A stretch of 64,000 nucleotides of DNA from Lewinellaceae bacterium (GTDB lineage Bacteria; Bacteroidota; Bacteroidia; Chitinophagales; Saprospiraceae), in NCBI GenBank assembly GCA_016719605.1, contig JADJYW010000001.1, positions 372,001-436,000 on the forward strand. Direction: 5' to 3'. Position 1 is the first letter of the stretch. Every line of letters starts with the position of its first letter. The translations under genes and the position numbers were made by a program. The notes below the pieces were generated by a model. It was not told the origin of the DNA and did not search any database. It saw only the letters and a list, made by a program, of their open reading frames with translations. This document shows positions 26,831 through 35,776 of the stretch, in pieces.

Positions 26831-27745
26831 ATGAACTACCAACAGATACTCGAAACAGCGGCGCAGGAGGCATCTCTTCTGGCCGGGTCAGGTACCGTGG
26901 CCTCGTATATTCCGGAATTGGCCAAGGTGCCGCCGGAGCGTTTTGGCATGGCCCTGATTGCGCTTGATGGGCAAGTGTACGCTACGGGCGATGCCGGGGA
27001 GCGTTTTTCCATCCAGAGCATTTCCAAGGTTTTTTTGTTGGCACTGGCTATTCGGCTGGTGGGCGAAGACCTGTTTGAGCGGGTGGGCAAGGAACCATCG
27101 GGCAACCCTTTCAACTCGCTGGTGCAACTGGAATACGAGCACGGTATCCCACGCAACCCGTTCATCAATGCAGGGGCGCTGGTGCTGACCGATGTGCTGC
27201 TGGAGCACCTGCCCGATGCCAAATCGGCGGTGCTTGACTTCGCACGGCGCCTCAGCGGCAGCCCCGATCTGGAATATGATGCCGCCGTGGCTGCATCGGA
27301 ACGCGCCACAGGTTTTACCAACATCGCCCTGGCCAATTTCCTGAAAGCGCATGGCAACCTCCGCCACCCCGTCGAACAGGTGGTGGACGCTTATTTCCAC
27401 CATTGCTCGCTTCAGATGTCCTGCCTCGAACTGGCGCGCGCTTTTCTATTTTTGACAAATCACGGCGTGCTGCCAAACACCGGCGAACGCCTGCTCAGCG
27501 TCAGCCAAACTAAACGCCTGAGCGCTATTTTGCTCACTTGCGGATTCTACGACGAGGCCGGGGAGTTTGCGTTTCGTGTAGGCCTGCCCGGCAAAAGCGG
27601 CGTAGGCGGCGGTATCGCGGCCATTATGCCCGGGCGGTGGGCTACCGCCGTGTGGAGTCCGGAAATCAACCACTATGGCAACTCCGTGCGTGGCATGAAA
27701 GCACTGGAACTGCTCACAACCTGGACCGGAGAATCTATTTTTTAG
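26831..27745 (+). CDS. glsA: glutaminase (serine-dependent beta-lactamase fold)
   Basis: 304 residues, the family length. The catalytic S-x-x-K is Ser63-Lys66 in RFSIQSISKVF. GIPRNPFINAGALV and LPGKSGVGGGIAAIMPG are signature blocks, the latter with the loop near the active site. The enzyme hydrolyses glutamine to glutamate and ammonia in the cytosol, serving nitrogen balance or acid resistance. The gene follows the KAS III gene by 27 bases, and its 3' end overlaps by 11 bases the end of the oppositely oriented nucleotidyltransferase gene. Confidence 0.95.
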   Translation: MNYQQILETAAQEASLLAGSGTVASYIPELAKVPPERFGMALIALDGQVYATGDAGERFSIQSISKVFLLALAIRLVGEDLFERVGKEPSGNPFNSLVQLEYEHGIPRNPFINAGALVLTDVLLEHLPDAKSAVLDFARRLSGSPDLEYDAAVAASERATGFTNIALANFLKAHGNLRHPVEQVVDAYFHHCSLQMSCLELARAFLFLTNHGVLPNTGERLLSVSQTKRLSAILLTCGFYDEAGEFAFRVGLPGKSGVGGGIAAIMPGRWATAVWSPEINHYGNSVRGMKALELLTTWTGESIF

Positions 27746-28625
27746 CAAGCCCGTCTGGGTAAATTTTCGCCAGCGCAGCCTGTACCGTTGCCTTGTCGGC
27801 CGGATACGTCACGCCGTACCATTGGCTTTCACAAGTATCCACCTGCACGCGCACTTTGCCGGTTTTCAGTAAATTATTCACCACCGTCGGGATGTAAAAC
27901 TCAGCCCTGGGCTGTTCCAGCGTATCGTGCACAAAAGCCCGAAACTGCGCATCCAGTTCCGGAAAAATATCAGGATGAAACCCCCAGAAGTTCATGGACA
28001 CCGGGGTATTGTCGGCCAACGGGTGGCGCACACCGTTTTCATCCGAAAAATGAATACCGTCGGGATAGCGCTCGATTTTGGTGCGCTCGGTCACGTCGGT
28101 CAGGAAGCCGTCGGAACCCACGGAGCACACCCCGCGCGACACGGCGCCGTTTTCCGACAAGGTATTGCCGAGTCGGTAGGCGACCATCCCGTACCGGTCG
28201 GGTGCGCAGCCACTGCGCAGAAAATCAGCCATGACCTGAAACGCATCGGCGCCGTAGAAATCGTCGGCATTGATAGCCGCGAACGGCTCGCGGACACAGT
28301 CGCGGGCCACAAGAATAGCATGGCCGGTGCCCCAGGGTTTTTCGCGGTGAGGAATTTCAGGCAACCATTCGAGGGCCGCATCCATTTCCTGAAAAGCATA
28401 TTCCACGGGGATTTGCTGCTCAATTTTATGCCCGATTCGGCTGCGAAATTCCGCTTCAATATCTTTTCGGATGACGAAAACGACTTTGCCGAAACCGGCC
28501 TGTTTGGCATCGTGTACGGAAAATTCGAGAATGGCTTCGCCCCCGGGGCCAATGCCGTCTACTTGTTTGAGTCCGCCATAGCGGGAGCCGATACCGGCAG
28601 CAAGGATTAAGAGTGTGGGTTGCAT
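27735..28625 (-). CDS. sugar-phosphate nucleotidyltransferase-like protein
   Basis: 296 residues. The N-terminus LLILAAGIGSRYGGLKQVD is the nucleotide-binding G-x-G-x-R motif of NTP_transferase proteins, INADDFYG holds the metal-binding aspartate, and PWGTGHAILVA is typical of nucleotide-sugar pyrophosphorylases. The protein probably makes an NDP-sugar or a related activated compound in the cytosol. There is no left-handed beta-helix domain at the C-terminus. It belongs to a lineage common in Bacteroidota whose substrate is not established. It overlaps the end of glsA tail to tail. Confidence 0.8.
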   Translation of the reverse strand: MQPTLLILAAGIGSRYGGLKQVDGIGPGGEAILEFSVHDAKQAGFGKVVFVIRKDIEAEFRSRIGHKIEQQIPVEYAFQEMDAALEWLPEIPHREKPWGTGHAILVARDCVREPFAAINADDFYGADAFQVMADFLRSGCAPDRYGMVAYRLGNTLSENGAVSRGVCSVGSDGFLTDVTERTKIERYPDGIHFSDENGVRHPLADNTPVSMNFWGFHPDIFPELDAQFRAFVHDTLEQPRAEFYIPTVVNNLLKTGKVRVQVDTCESQWYGVTYPADKATVQAALAKIYPDGLAKK

Positions 28626-28688
28626 GGTGTTGTTTGTTGTTCAGATTCAGGTGTCCCGAAAGAAAATAGCAGGGTTCGCGGGGATTGC

Positions 28689-28696
28689 TACATTTG
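28689..28696 (+). promoter_or_regulatory. -7 box before the sugar transporter
   Basis: TACATTTG fits TAnnTTTG and lies 57 bases upstream of the transporter start. No good -33 element is visible. Confidence 0.4.
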
Positions 28697-28753
28697 CCCG
28701 CCGCAAAAGTCCAAAACCCTGCCAACATCCACTAACAACTGCCACTCTTTGTC

Positions 28754-30145
28754 ATGCCAAACACCTCCGCCCGCCCTGCCGGCTACCTGTACCAGATCGC
28801 TATCATCGGTTTGTTGTTTTTCATCTTCGGGTTTGTCACCTGGCTGAACGGCACCCTTATTCCGTTCCTGAAATTAGCCTGCGACCTGCAATACGACTGG
28901 CAGGCGCTGCTGGTTACCCTGGCGTTTTACATCAGTTATTTTTTCCTCGCTATACCGTCGTCCGAAATTCTGAAACGCACCGGGTTCAAACACGGCATGG
29001 CGCTAGGGTTGCTGGTCATGGCCGTCGGATGCCTGGTTTTCATTCCCGCTGCCAATGCCCGGGCGTTTCCGCTGTTTCTGACCGGACTTTTTGTGCAGGG
29101 TATGGGCTTGTCGTTGCTGCAAACGGCTTCCAACCCGTACATCAGCATCATTGGCCCCATCGAGAGCGCAGCGCAGCGCATCAGCATCATGGGCATCTGC
29201 AACAAGGTTGCCGGTATCCTAAGCCCGCTTATTCTCAGCAGTATTGTGCTGAAAAATGCCACGGCTATTGAAAAACAGGTAGCTACCGCTACCGATGCGG
29301 CACAAAAGGCTGCCTTGCTGGACGAACTCGCCGGCCGCGTGGTGGCGCCATACATCGTCATGGCTGTGGTTTTGGCTGCTCTGGCACTAATGATCCGTCG
29401 CTCGGCGCTGCCGGAGATAGATACCACAGCCGAAACGGCCGCCGCCGGCAATACGACCGGCCGCACGAGCATCTGGCAGTTTCCGCACCTGCTGCTGGGC
29501 GCCCTGGCGATCTTTTTTTATGTAGGCGCAGAGGTTATGGCCGGCGACGGCATCGTGGTGTATGGTCGCTCGCTGGGTTTTGAACTGGATCAAACGCGGT
29601 TCTTTACCTCGTTCACCCTGGGCGCCATGCTGGTGGGCTATGTGCTCAGCATCTGGCTCATACCGAAGTATATTTCCCAACAAAAATTCCTGCGCTACTC
29701 GGCTATCCTCGGTCTGGCGCTCACGGTAGCCACTTATTTTTCCTCAGGCTCTGCGGCGGTGCTGTGTATCGCGCTGCTCGGTCTGGCCAACGCCGTGATG
29801 TGGCCGGCTATTTTTCCATTGGCCATCAACGGACTGGGGCGTTTCACCCAAATCGGATCGGCTTTGCTTATCATGGGTATCGCGGGTGGCGCGCTGCTGC
29901 CACAATTGTACGGCTACCTGGCGGAATTAGAATCGGTTGGGCACCAGCGGGCGTTCCTGGCGACGATGTTGCCCTGCTATGTGTACATTCTCTATTATGC
30001 TAAGGCCGGGTATAAAAATGGTTTGATGGAACGCGGATACCACGAATGCTGCGCGGCGGATTTTTTGAGGTTGGCATTCGCCTTGTTTGCCCGGTGTAGA
30101 TCAATGGAACGCGGATGCCACGGATGCTACGCAGCGCGGATTTGA
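28754..30145 (+). CDS. FucP-type sugar:H+ symporter (MFS) with repeat-derived C-terminus
   Basis: 463 residues with 12 expected membrane segments. FFIFGFVTWLNGTLIPFLK is the FucP/GluP family start (fucose or glucose/galactose symporters), and QTASNPYISIIGP is another family block. The protein imports a hexose with protons across the inner membrane. The last 40 or so residues after GYKNG (rich in Cys and Arg: MERGYHECCAADF, MERGCHGCYAARI) are not family sequence; they are read through two copies of an intergenic repeat (30026-30067 and 30104-30145). The original stop was probably lost. Sugar specificity is unknown; no catabolic genes flank it. Confidence 0.88.
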   Translation: MPNTSARPAGYLYQIAIIGLLFFIFGFVTWLNGTLIPFLKLACDLQYDWQALLVTLAFYISYFFLAIPSSEILKRTGFKHGMALGLLVMAVGCLVFIPAANARAFPLFLTGLFVQGMGLSLLQTASNPYISIIGPIESAAQRISIMGICNKVAGILSPLILSSIVLKNATAIEKQVATATDAAQKAALLDELAGRVVAPYIVMAVVLAALALMIRRSALPEIDTTAETAAAGNTTGRTSIWQFPHLLLGALAIFFYVGAEVMAGDGIVVYGRSLGFELDQTRFFTSFTLGAMLVGYVLSIWLIPKYISQQKFLRYSAILGLALTVATYFSSGSAAVLCIALLGLANAVMWPAIFPLAINGLGRFTQIGSALLIMGIAGGALLPQLYGYLAELESVGHQRAFLATMLPCYVYILYYAKAGYKNGLMERGYHECCAADFLRLAFALFARCRSMERGCHGCYAARI

Positions 30146-30231
30146 TATGGTTTTTTTTTCGAGTTTGGCAGCCACAAAAAGCATCTGCGTCAAATCCGCG
30201 CTGCGCAGCATCCGTGGTATCCGCGTTCCAT
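30026..30231. repeat. three copies of an approx. 41-bp repeat, the last two inverted
   Basis: Copies begin ATGGAACGCGGAT at 30026 and 30104 (direct), and a third lies inverted at 30191-30231. Copies two and three form an inverted repeat with 39 of 41 bases matching and a loop of 46 bases. The element overlaps the transporter 3' end and sits between convergent genes, so it may also act as a terminator. Confidence 0.8.
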
Positions 30232-30305
30232 TACGTCTCGCAGGCGCTGCGCAGCATGAATTGACGGGCGCAATTTTAGATATAATTTGTTTTAAAAATC
30301 AATTT

Positions 30306-32153
30306 TCAAAACAAATTTATATACCCCAGGTGAAACTTCGGCGCCCGCCAGTCCACCGCCTGGCCTGCATCGCGGCGCCCTACGGCGAGGCTGATGCCGA
30401 AAATACCCGAAGGCGTTTCAAAATTCAGACCGGCGCCGAGTCCCCACGGGCGCAGGAAAAACCGGTTTCGATCGGTCAGGTTTGCCAGATAGCCGTAGTC
30501 TGTGAACGCGGCCATGTAGGCGTTTTGGCTGAGCAGGAGGCGCAGCTCGGCAGTGGCCACAGCGAAGCGGGTGGCAAACAAACTTTCCTCATCAAAACCG
30601 CGCAGGAGTTTGTTGCCGCCAAGGCGGTATTGCTCGTTGGCGTACACCGGTTTCTCCGAAAAAATACCGCCTCCGCGGGCGCGCAGCAGGATCGCACTGC
30701 GGGCAAACACCGGGATAAAATACTCCGCCCGTCCTTCGAGGCGGAAACGTGCGGCCCGCTGGGCCACGCCGTCGTACAGGCCGGCAAAACGGAAATCCGG
30801 GTCGGAGGGGTCGCGCAGGGCCTCAATCTGGTTGTTGCGCAACACGGAATTGAAACCCGCCACCCCGCGCAGCGTGAGCGCCCAGCCTTTGCGCGGATTG
30901 AACCGGTAGTCAAGTCGGTTCAGCGCCGTTTCGAGGCCAAAGCCGTTTTGCCGGAGGTCCAGTGCCGCAGGCAGGCGGCGGGTTTGGATGATCGCGGCAG
31001 TGTCTATGCGCTGCAGCGCCGAGGATTTGTTTTCCCAAAAAAACTTGACGAAGTCGCCGCCTTCGAGCAGGTATTGCACCCCTACTTCGCTCTGGGCATC
31101 CACCCAGGTGCTGTCGCGGCGGAAGATATTAAGCCGTCCCTCCATGCCGAACGGCAGCCCGAACAGGTAGGGCAGCCCGATTTGCAGGTCGAGTTTTTGG
31201 GTTTCGGGGCGCAGGCGTTCCAGTTCGATGGAGAGGCGCTCGCCGAGGTTGAGGGCGTTGAGCAGGGCGGCGTTGAGCGAGCCGGTGAGCAGTAGCCCCC
31301 CGTCGGGGTTGTTGGGCTGGGGCAGTAGCCCGATGATAAAATCGAAACGGCTGGCGCGTTTTTTTTGCACAAACAGGTTGACGCGGGCCTCGTCGCCGGC
31401 AAAAGTGACGGTCGGGTTGGCCAGGGTTTCCACAAACAGGAGGGCGTTGAGCCGGTCGCGGATGCGCAGCACGCGGTCGCGGCTGTACGGCATGCCGGGT
31501 CTGAGGCCGAGGTATTGCGGCAGGTAGCGGCGCGGCAGTTGCAGGCCGCCGGTTACTTTCGGCTCGGCGAAAGTGAAAAACCGCCCGCGATCCACGGCAA
31601 TCATGGCCGAAACGCCACCGTCGGGCTGCACCAGTACGCTGTCGAGTCGCACGGCTGCAAACGGGAAACCATTGTTTTCGGCGCGTTCGAGGATCAGGCG
31701 CTGCTGGCGAAGCAGGAAATCATAGCGCAGGGGTTTGTTGGTAAAGAGTTTTTCGCGAAAACCCGCAGCGTCTAACCAGCGCGCGTTGGCATCGGTGGCG
31801 GCACGCAATTGCACCCAGTACATCGGCGGGCCGAGATAGAGCCGGGCCGTAGCGGTGCTGTCGTTCAGCGGGCGGCGGTCGTCCACCGAGGCGGCGAGCC
31901 AGGTATTTTGGCGCAGTAGCGCCAAAAAAGCCAACACGGCGGTGTCTAATGCCGCAGCATTGGGCGCGACGAGCACCATGGAATCGGGGGCAAACACCTG
32001 CGGGCGCGGCGACAGGTTGCGCACGAGGGGTTCGATGGTTTTGGCATCGTCGGGGGCGACGTGCAGGCGCAGGGTTTGGGCGAAGCCCGTCCAGGGGGAG
32101 GTCGCCAGGATCAAAACCAAAAACCAGTGAAGCATTGCACGCATTGCGCACAA
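30306..32153 (-). CDS. Omp85/BamA-TamA family outer membrane protein
   Basis: 615 residues; a second start (M4) is possible. The signal peptide ends near GFAQ. A POTRA-like region precedes residue 270 (VYLGLRPGMPYSRDRVLRIRD region), and a 16-strand-type barrel follows, with LGGNKLLRGFDEESLFATRF, the G-x-x-x-x-R-G-(F/Y) signature of Omp85 motif 3. It ends in NLF with a terminal aromatic, as barrel proteins do. Such proteins insert or translocate outer-membrane proteins or lipids. With 615 residues and few POTRA units it is closer to TamA or orphan Omp85 proteins than to essential BamA. It lies after two membrane-protein genes on the same strand. Confidence 0.8.
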   Translation of the reverse strand: MCAMRAMLHWFLVLILATSPWTGFAQTLRLHVAPDDAKTIEPLVRNLSPRPQVFAPDSMVLVAPNAAALDTAVLAFLALLRQNTWLAASVDDRRPLNDSTATARLYLGPPMYWVQLRAATDANARWLDAAGFREKLFTNKPLRYDFLLRQQRLILERAENNGFPFAAVRLDSVLVQPDGGVSAMIAVDRGRFFTFAEPKVTGGLQLPRRYLPQYLGLRPGMPYSRDRVLRIRDRLNALLFVETLANPTVTFAGDEARVNLFVQKKRASRFDFIIGLLPQPNNPDGGLLLTGSLNAALLNALNLGERLSIELERLRPETQKLDLQIGLPYLFGLPFGMEGRLNIFRRDSTWVDAQSEVGVQYLLEGGDFVKFFWENKSSALQRIDTAAIIQTRRLPAALDLRQNGFGLETALNRLDYRFNPRKGWALTLRGVAGFNSVLRNNQIEALRDPSDPDFRFAGLYDGVAQRAARFRLEGRAEYFIPVFARSAILLRARGGGIFSEKPVYANEQYRLGGNKLLRGFDEESLFATRFAVATAELRLLLSQNAYMAAFTDYGYLANLTDRNRFFLRPWGLGAGLNFETPSGIFGISLAVGRRDAGQAVDWRAPKFHLGYINLF

Positions 32154-32218
32154 AGGACGCTATTCGGGCGCACTGCGTTGCCTTTGGGTTGGGGCACAGC
32201 ACATCACTCCTCCGCGCT

Positions 32219-32317
32219 TAATGGTGGTTTCCACCAGGCCCCACTACGGGTATATAACTCAAAACTCAAAACTCAAAACTCCTAATGGTGGTTTCCACCA
32301 GGCCCCACTACGGGTAT
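32219..32317. repeat. 35-bp direct duplication flanking a heptamer array
   Basis: Positions 32219-32253 and 32283-32317 are identical. The second copy encodes the last residues (V-V-G-P-G-G-N-H-H-stop) of the neighbouring minus-strand gene. Between them is AACTCAA repeated 3.7 times (32256-32281), which reads GAGTTTT on the gene's strand. Confidence 0.85.
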
Positions 32318-33271
32318 GTTTGGCACGATCCAGCTGGTGATTTTTTCGGCCAGCCAGAGAATGGGGAACCAGATGACGAGCAGGGTCCAGATTGGCAGAT
32401 CGAGGTATACGAGCCACATGAACACGTCGAGCAGGAGCACGATGGCAATAATCCAGGTCACAACGAGGAGCATGGCGGCGGCATTCTGGTGTGCGGATAC
32501 AATCCAGCGGCCCACGATGATGCGGCCGTAGCTGTTGATCAGGCTCTCCGTGGCGGCAGTTTTGGCCACATACCTGCAGATACCGCCGAAGCATATCAGC
32601 ATGACGATGATGCTGCTGAATACCCACATGACAAACTCCCAGGCGGGGCGCACCGTTTGCCACATTTTTCCTTTCCAGCCGGTGATTTGCTCTTTGGCAT
32701 CGTCAATGTTGCGCGCCATGGTGAGCGAGTCGGGTAAGGAAATGCCCTTGCCGGCCGATGGCGGGGCGATATTCTGGCGTGGCCGCACGGGATCGCTGGA
32801 AAGCGTGGATGCCGCCGCAGCGGCAGAGGTCACTGCGGGTACCGCCCGGGCTTTGGGTCGCGAAGGGGTTGGCTCTGGCTCGGGTTCAGATTCAGGCTCT
32901 GGCCGGGCCTTTGCTTTCGGTTTTGTTTTTGGCGGCGCCTCCACCTCATCGGGGTCTTTGGGCGATTCCGGCAAGACCGTGGCGGTCTTTTCCTTGTACA
33001 CAATCTGGATGCCGATGAGGCGACCGGCATTGTCGCGGTTGGAAAAATAGCGCTCGTTGAACAGGAGTTGTTCGTAGGTTTTTTTGCCGTCGCCCTGGCG
33101 TTTCAGTACCGCCTTCTGGAAAATAAATTTCACCGTGCCCAGCGGCCGGTCATTTTTGTAGCGAAACGACCCGAGATAGCGCTCTACTTGCTCCGACTTG
33201 GTGGCTGCGTGCAGGGAAAATGTCGTGCAAACCAGGCATAGTGCGCAAGACAATAGTAGCAACTTTTTCAT
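32282..33271 (-). CDS. hypothetical exported/membrane protein with proline-rich linker
   Basis: 329 residues. A signal peptide (MKKLLLLSCALCLVCTTFSLHA) precedes a short domain with a strand pair RPLGTVKFIFQKAVLKRQ, then an acidic and proline-rich linker (EPESEPEPEPTPSRPK), and a C-terminal part with hydrophobic segments near 215-235, 258-280 and 282-305. No known family is recognised. The protein probably spans the inner membrane with an N-terminal periplasmic part. Its last residues are duplicated in the DNA just downstream of the stop (32219-32253), followed in the same direction by the Omp85 gene. Confidence 0.55.
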   Translation of the reverse strand: MKKLLLLSCALCLVCTTFSLHAATKSEQVERYLGSFRYKNDRPLGTVKFIFQKAVLKRQGDGKKTYEQLLFNERYFSNRDNAGRLIGIQIVYKEKTATVLPESPKDPDEVEAPPKTKPKAKARPEPESEPEPEPTPSRPKARAVPAVTSAAAAASTLSSDPVRPRQNIAPPSAGKGISLPDSLTMARNIDDAKEQITGWKGKMWQTVRPAWEFVMWVFSSIIVMLICFGGICRYVAKTAATESLINSYGRIIVGRWIVSAHQNAAAMLLVVTWIIAIVLLLDVFMWLVYLDLPIWTLLVIWFPILWLAEKITSWIVPNIPVVGPGGNHH

Positions 33272-33432
33272 ACGTAAGGCGGTGTAAGCGTTTGGTTAGT
33301 GTCTGGATTAAATACGCTTGCAAGATTAAAACGGGACTTTTTTAAACCAAAACAGGCCCAAAAATAGCCTGAATTGGGTAAAAAGGATGTTTGGGTGAAG
33401 AATTTATGGTGCCGGCAGGTTTTAACCCGCCG

Positions 33433-34383
33433 CTACTGCTGCCGCACATAACCCGCCAGCAGCCGCCCCTTCTTTGCTTCCAGCGCCAGAAAGATTTCCC
33501 AAATCGTGATTTTCCCGTCTTGCTCCGATTGCTTGCGAAAAATCTGCCGGCGGCCTTCCGAATTGGCGGAAATATACCAGCCATCGAGGCCGGCATTTTT
33601 GTAGTAGCTGGGATTGTCCGCTCCCGCGTACACCACCTTGTCCGACGGGGCACCGATGTACGCCGGCGCAAACAGCGCGAGGTATAAATCAATGGTGTTG
33701 TGCAATGGTTTTCGGCCCGACTGCTCGTACTTGCGCACGAGGTAGATTTCCGTCAGATCCATCATAAATTCGATGTCGCGTGTTTCGCAGGCGCGGAACA
33801 CGTCGTCCATGGAAACGGGTTTGCCTTTGTACCGCAGACTGGCCAAACCCGCGCGGGTGAACTGGATCCAGCCCGCCGCTACCCGGTCGCTGCGCATCCG
33901 AAAGGGGTTCAGCCCGCATTCCAGATAGGCCGCTTCGTAGATCGCCAGCGGTGTGGACTGGATTTTTTCGGCCACTTCGCGGGTGCGGCGCACCACCACC
34001 GTTTTCTCGTATGGATCAACTTGCTTGCCCAACGCTTCTTCGAAAATAGCCGTGAGGTGCTCCGCGCTCAGGTTACTGTACGCATCCAGATAAACCGGCG
34101 AAAACCGCTGCTCGATTTCCTGCAACACATCAATCAGCGGACTGCTGCACGCCCACAGCAGCGTGCCGAGCACGGCAATGATAATCAGGTTGCGCTTACC
34201 CCAGAGGAAGGTGAAACGGTACGTTTTTGATAAAAAACGAAAAATATGCCGCACCACCAACCGCACGATGCGCAGGGTTTGCAGTACCAGATAGACCAGC
34301 ACCATACAGGCGATCCAGCGGACCCAGGTATTCTGGTTCAGCAGGTACTGCAAAAAATCGAATATGGCCTTGGTTCCTGTCAT
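33433..34383 (-). CDS. membrane-anchored lysozyme-like (lytic transglycosylase-type) protein
   Basis: 316 residues. Two N-terminal hydrophobic segments (about 20-38 and 64-80) anchor it. The C-terminal part resembles the SLT/GEWL lysozyme-like fold: IYEAAYLECGLNP (candidate catalytic Glu155 where transglycosylases have E-S-G-x-x-P), then AAGWIQFTRAGLASL and LYLALFAPAYIG, both shared in spirit with transglycosylase and phage-lysozyme families. Cleavage of peptidoglycan is plausible, but Ser after the catalytic Glu is replaced by Cys. It belongs to a minus-strand set of envelope genes (30.3-34.4 kb). Confidence 0.55.
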   Translation of the reverse strand: MTGTKAIFDFLQYLLNQNTWVRWIACMVLVYLVLQTLRIVRLVVRHIFRFLSKTYRFTFLWGKRNLIIIAVLGTLLWACSSPLIDVLQEIEQRFSPVYLDAYSNLSAEHLTAIFEEALGKQVDPYEKTVVVRRTREVAEKIQSTPLAIYEAAYLECGLNPFRMRSDRVAAGWIQFTRAGLASLRYKGKPVSMDDVFRACETRDIEFMMDLTEIYLVRKYEQSGRKPLHNTIDLYLALFAPAYIGAPSDKVVYAGADNPSYYKNAGLDGWYISANSEGRRQIFRKQSEQDGKITIWEIFLALEAKKGRLLAGYVRQQ

Positions 34384-34467
34384 TAGGTCTTACTTTGTGC
34401 CGCTTTTGGTCGTCCGGATTGTTTCCCGGGGCTAAAGGTAGCCAAGCGTACGCATCATCTATTCATC

Positions 34468-35601
34468 ATGCATCATTTGAAAATACTGCACTTCTCCGAC
34501 ACCCATCTCGGTTTTCAGGCTTTCGACCGCGTCACCGATAGCGGCGTAAATGCACGCGAGCAGGATGTGTACGATGCGTTCGAGCGCGTGATGGGCCGGA
34601 TATTAGACCTAAAGCCCGATGTGGTTATTCACAGCGGCGACTTTTTCCACCGGCCCAGTCCTTCCAACCGGGCACTCACATTCGGCCTCGAACAACTGCG
34701 CCGCCTGTGCGATGCCCGCATCCCGATTGTCCTGATTGCCGGCAACCACGAAACACCCAAAACCATTTACAACAGCCCCATTTTGCGGGCATTGCGTAGT
34801 CTTGACTGCGTGTATCCCATGTTCGGCGAGTCGTGGGAAACGGTTGGGTTCGACGGCGTGGCCATACACGGCGTGCCGCACATCAACGACAACCGGATGT
34901 TGTACCGGGAACTGGAGCGGATGCAGCCTGTTGCAGACAAGTTTAACATCCTGCTCCTGCACACGTCGCTCGGCAAACGTTTCCTCATGGACGAGTACGG
35001 CGAGCAGGTGTTTCCAGCCGAATTTGAGGCCAAACTCGCCGATTTCCAGTACGTTGCCCTCGGGCACTGGCACAATTTTCAAAAAATTGACCTCCACCCC
35101 AATGCCTGGTATGCCGGCAGCACGGAGCGCATGAGCGACACGGAAATCGGCGCAGAAAAAGGATTTATCGTGTTGGAAATTGGCCCCGGGCATACCTCTG
35201 CCGTCCGTTTCGAGTCCATCCCGACCCGCCCGTGGCTGAAATGGGAAATGCAAAAATGTCACGAGGCTACTGTTGCCGACATTGAGGCCGCTTTGGAAAA
35301 ATTCCTTTCGGAAAACGATACCCGCGATGCCATGCTCTCGTTGCTGTTCGACGGCATACGGCCCGAGCAAACGCTGGAACTGTCCAACCTGCGCCTCAAG
35401 CAAATTTTTCCCGACGCCTTCCAACTGCTCCCCCGACGCCGAACGTTCAGCGACCGTTCTTTCGTGCAGGGTATTGATGCCGGCCAGTTTGACCGAATAG
35501 ACAAAATTTTTGGCGACTACCTGCGCACCAGATATGCCGACGATACCGCATTGGCAGAAAAACTGGCAGAACGGGCGGAGCGGTATTTTGGGGAAGAATG
35601 A
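34468..35601 (+). CDS. SbcD/Mre11-like DNA exonuclease
   Basis: 377 residues. The calcineurin-like metal-binding motifs are complete: ILHFSDTHLG (D11, H13), HSGDFFH (D58), AGNHE (N93, H94), LLLHTS and LGHWHNF. The length and the capping region after 240 match SbcD/Mre11 family nucleases, which process DNA ends and hairpins together with an SbcC/Rad50 ATPase. No SbcC gene is present within the next 26 kb, which is unusual because sbcD and sbcC normally adjoin. The gene precedes the EAD-type gene on the same strand with a 175-base gap that holds a promoter-like element. Confidence 0.85.
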   Translation: MHHLKILHFSDTHLGFQAFDRVTDSGVNAREQDVYDAFERVMGRILDLKPDVVIHSGDFFHRPSPSNRALTFGLEQLRRLCDARIPIVLIAGNHETPKTIYNSPILRALRSLDCVYPMFGESWETVGFDGVAIHGVPHINDNRMLYRELERMQPVADKFNILLLHTSLGKRFLMDEYGEQVFPAEFEAKLADFQYVALGHWHNFQKIDLHPNAWYAGSTERMSDTEIGAEKGFIVLEIGPGHTSAVRFESIPTRPWLKWEMQKCHEATVADIEAALEKFLSENDTRDAMLSLLFDGIRPEQTLELSNLRLKQIFPDAFQLLPRRRTFSDRSFVQGIDAGQFDRIDKIFGDYLRTRYADDTALAEKLAERAERYFGEE

Positions 35602-35738
35602 GGGCAAGAGGCAAAGAGCGAGGGGCGATCCCTGAAATCTTCCGAAGTCTCACGCTCGACAAGTTGGCAAGGGCCGAGATATGAATTGTTGGTGTCAGAC
35701 AGCTCCGCTATGCGGAAGAGCGGGATACCGAAAAACTG

Positions 35739-35746
35739 TACATTTG
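35739..35746 (+). promoter_or_regulatory. -7 box for the EAD-type/NAPRTase-like pair
   Basis: TACATTTG fits TAnnTTTG, 31 bases upstream of the ATG at 35777. No clear -33 element. A small hairpin (GCTCCGC / GCGGAAGAGC area, about 35702-35722) precedes it. Confidence 0.45.
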
Positions 35747-35776
35747 TTGCCACAACCAGCCAACATCCTGTAGCCT

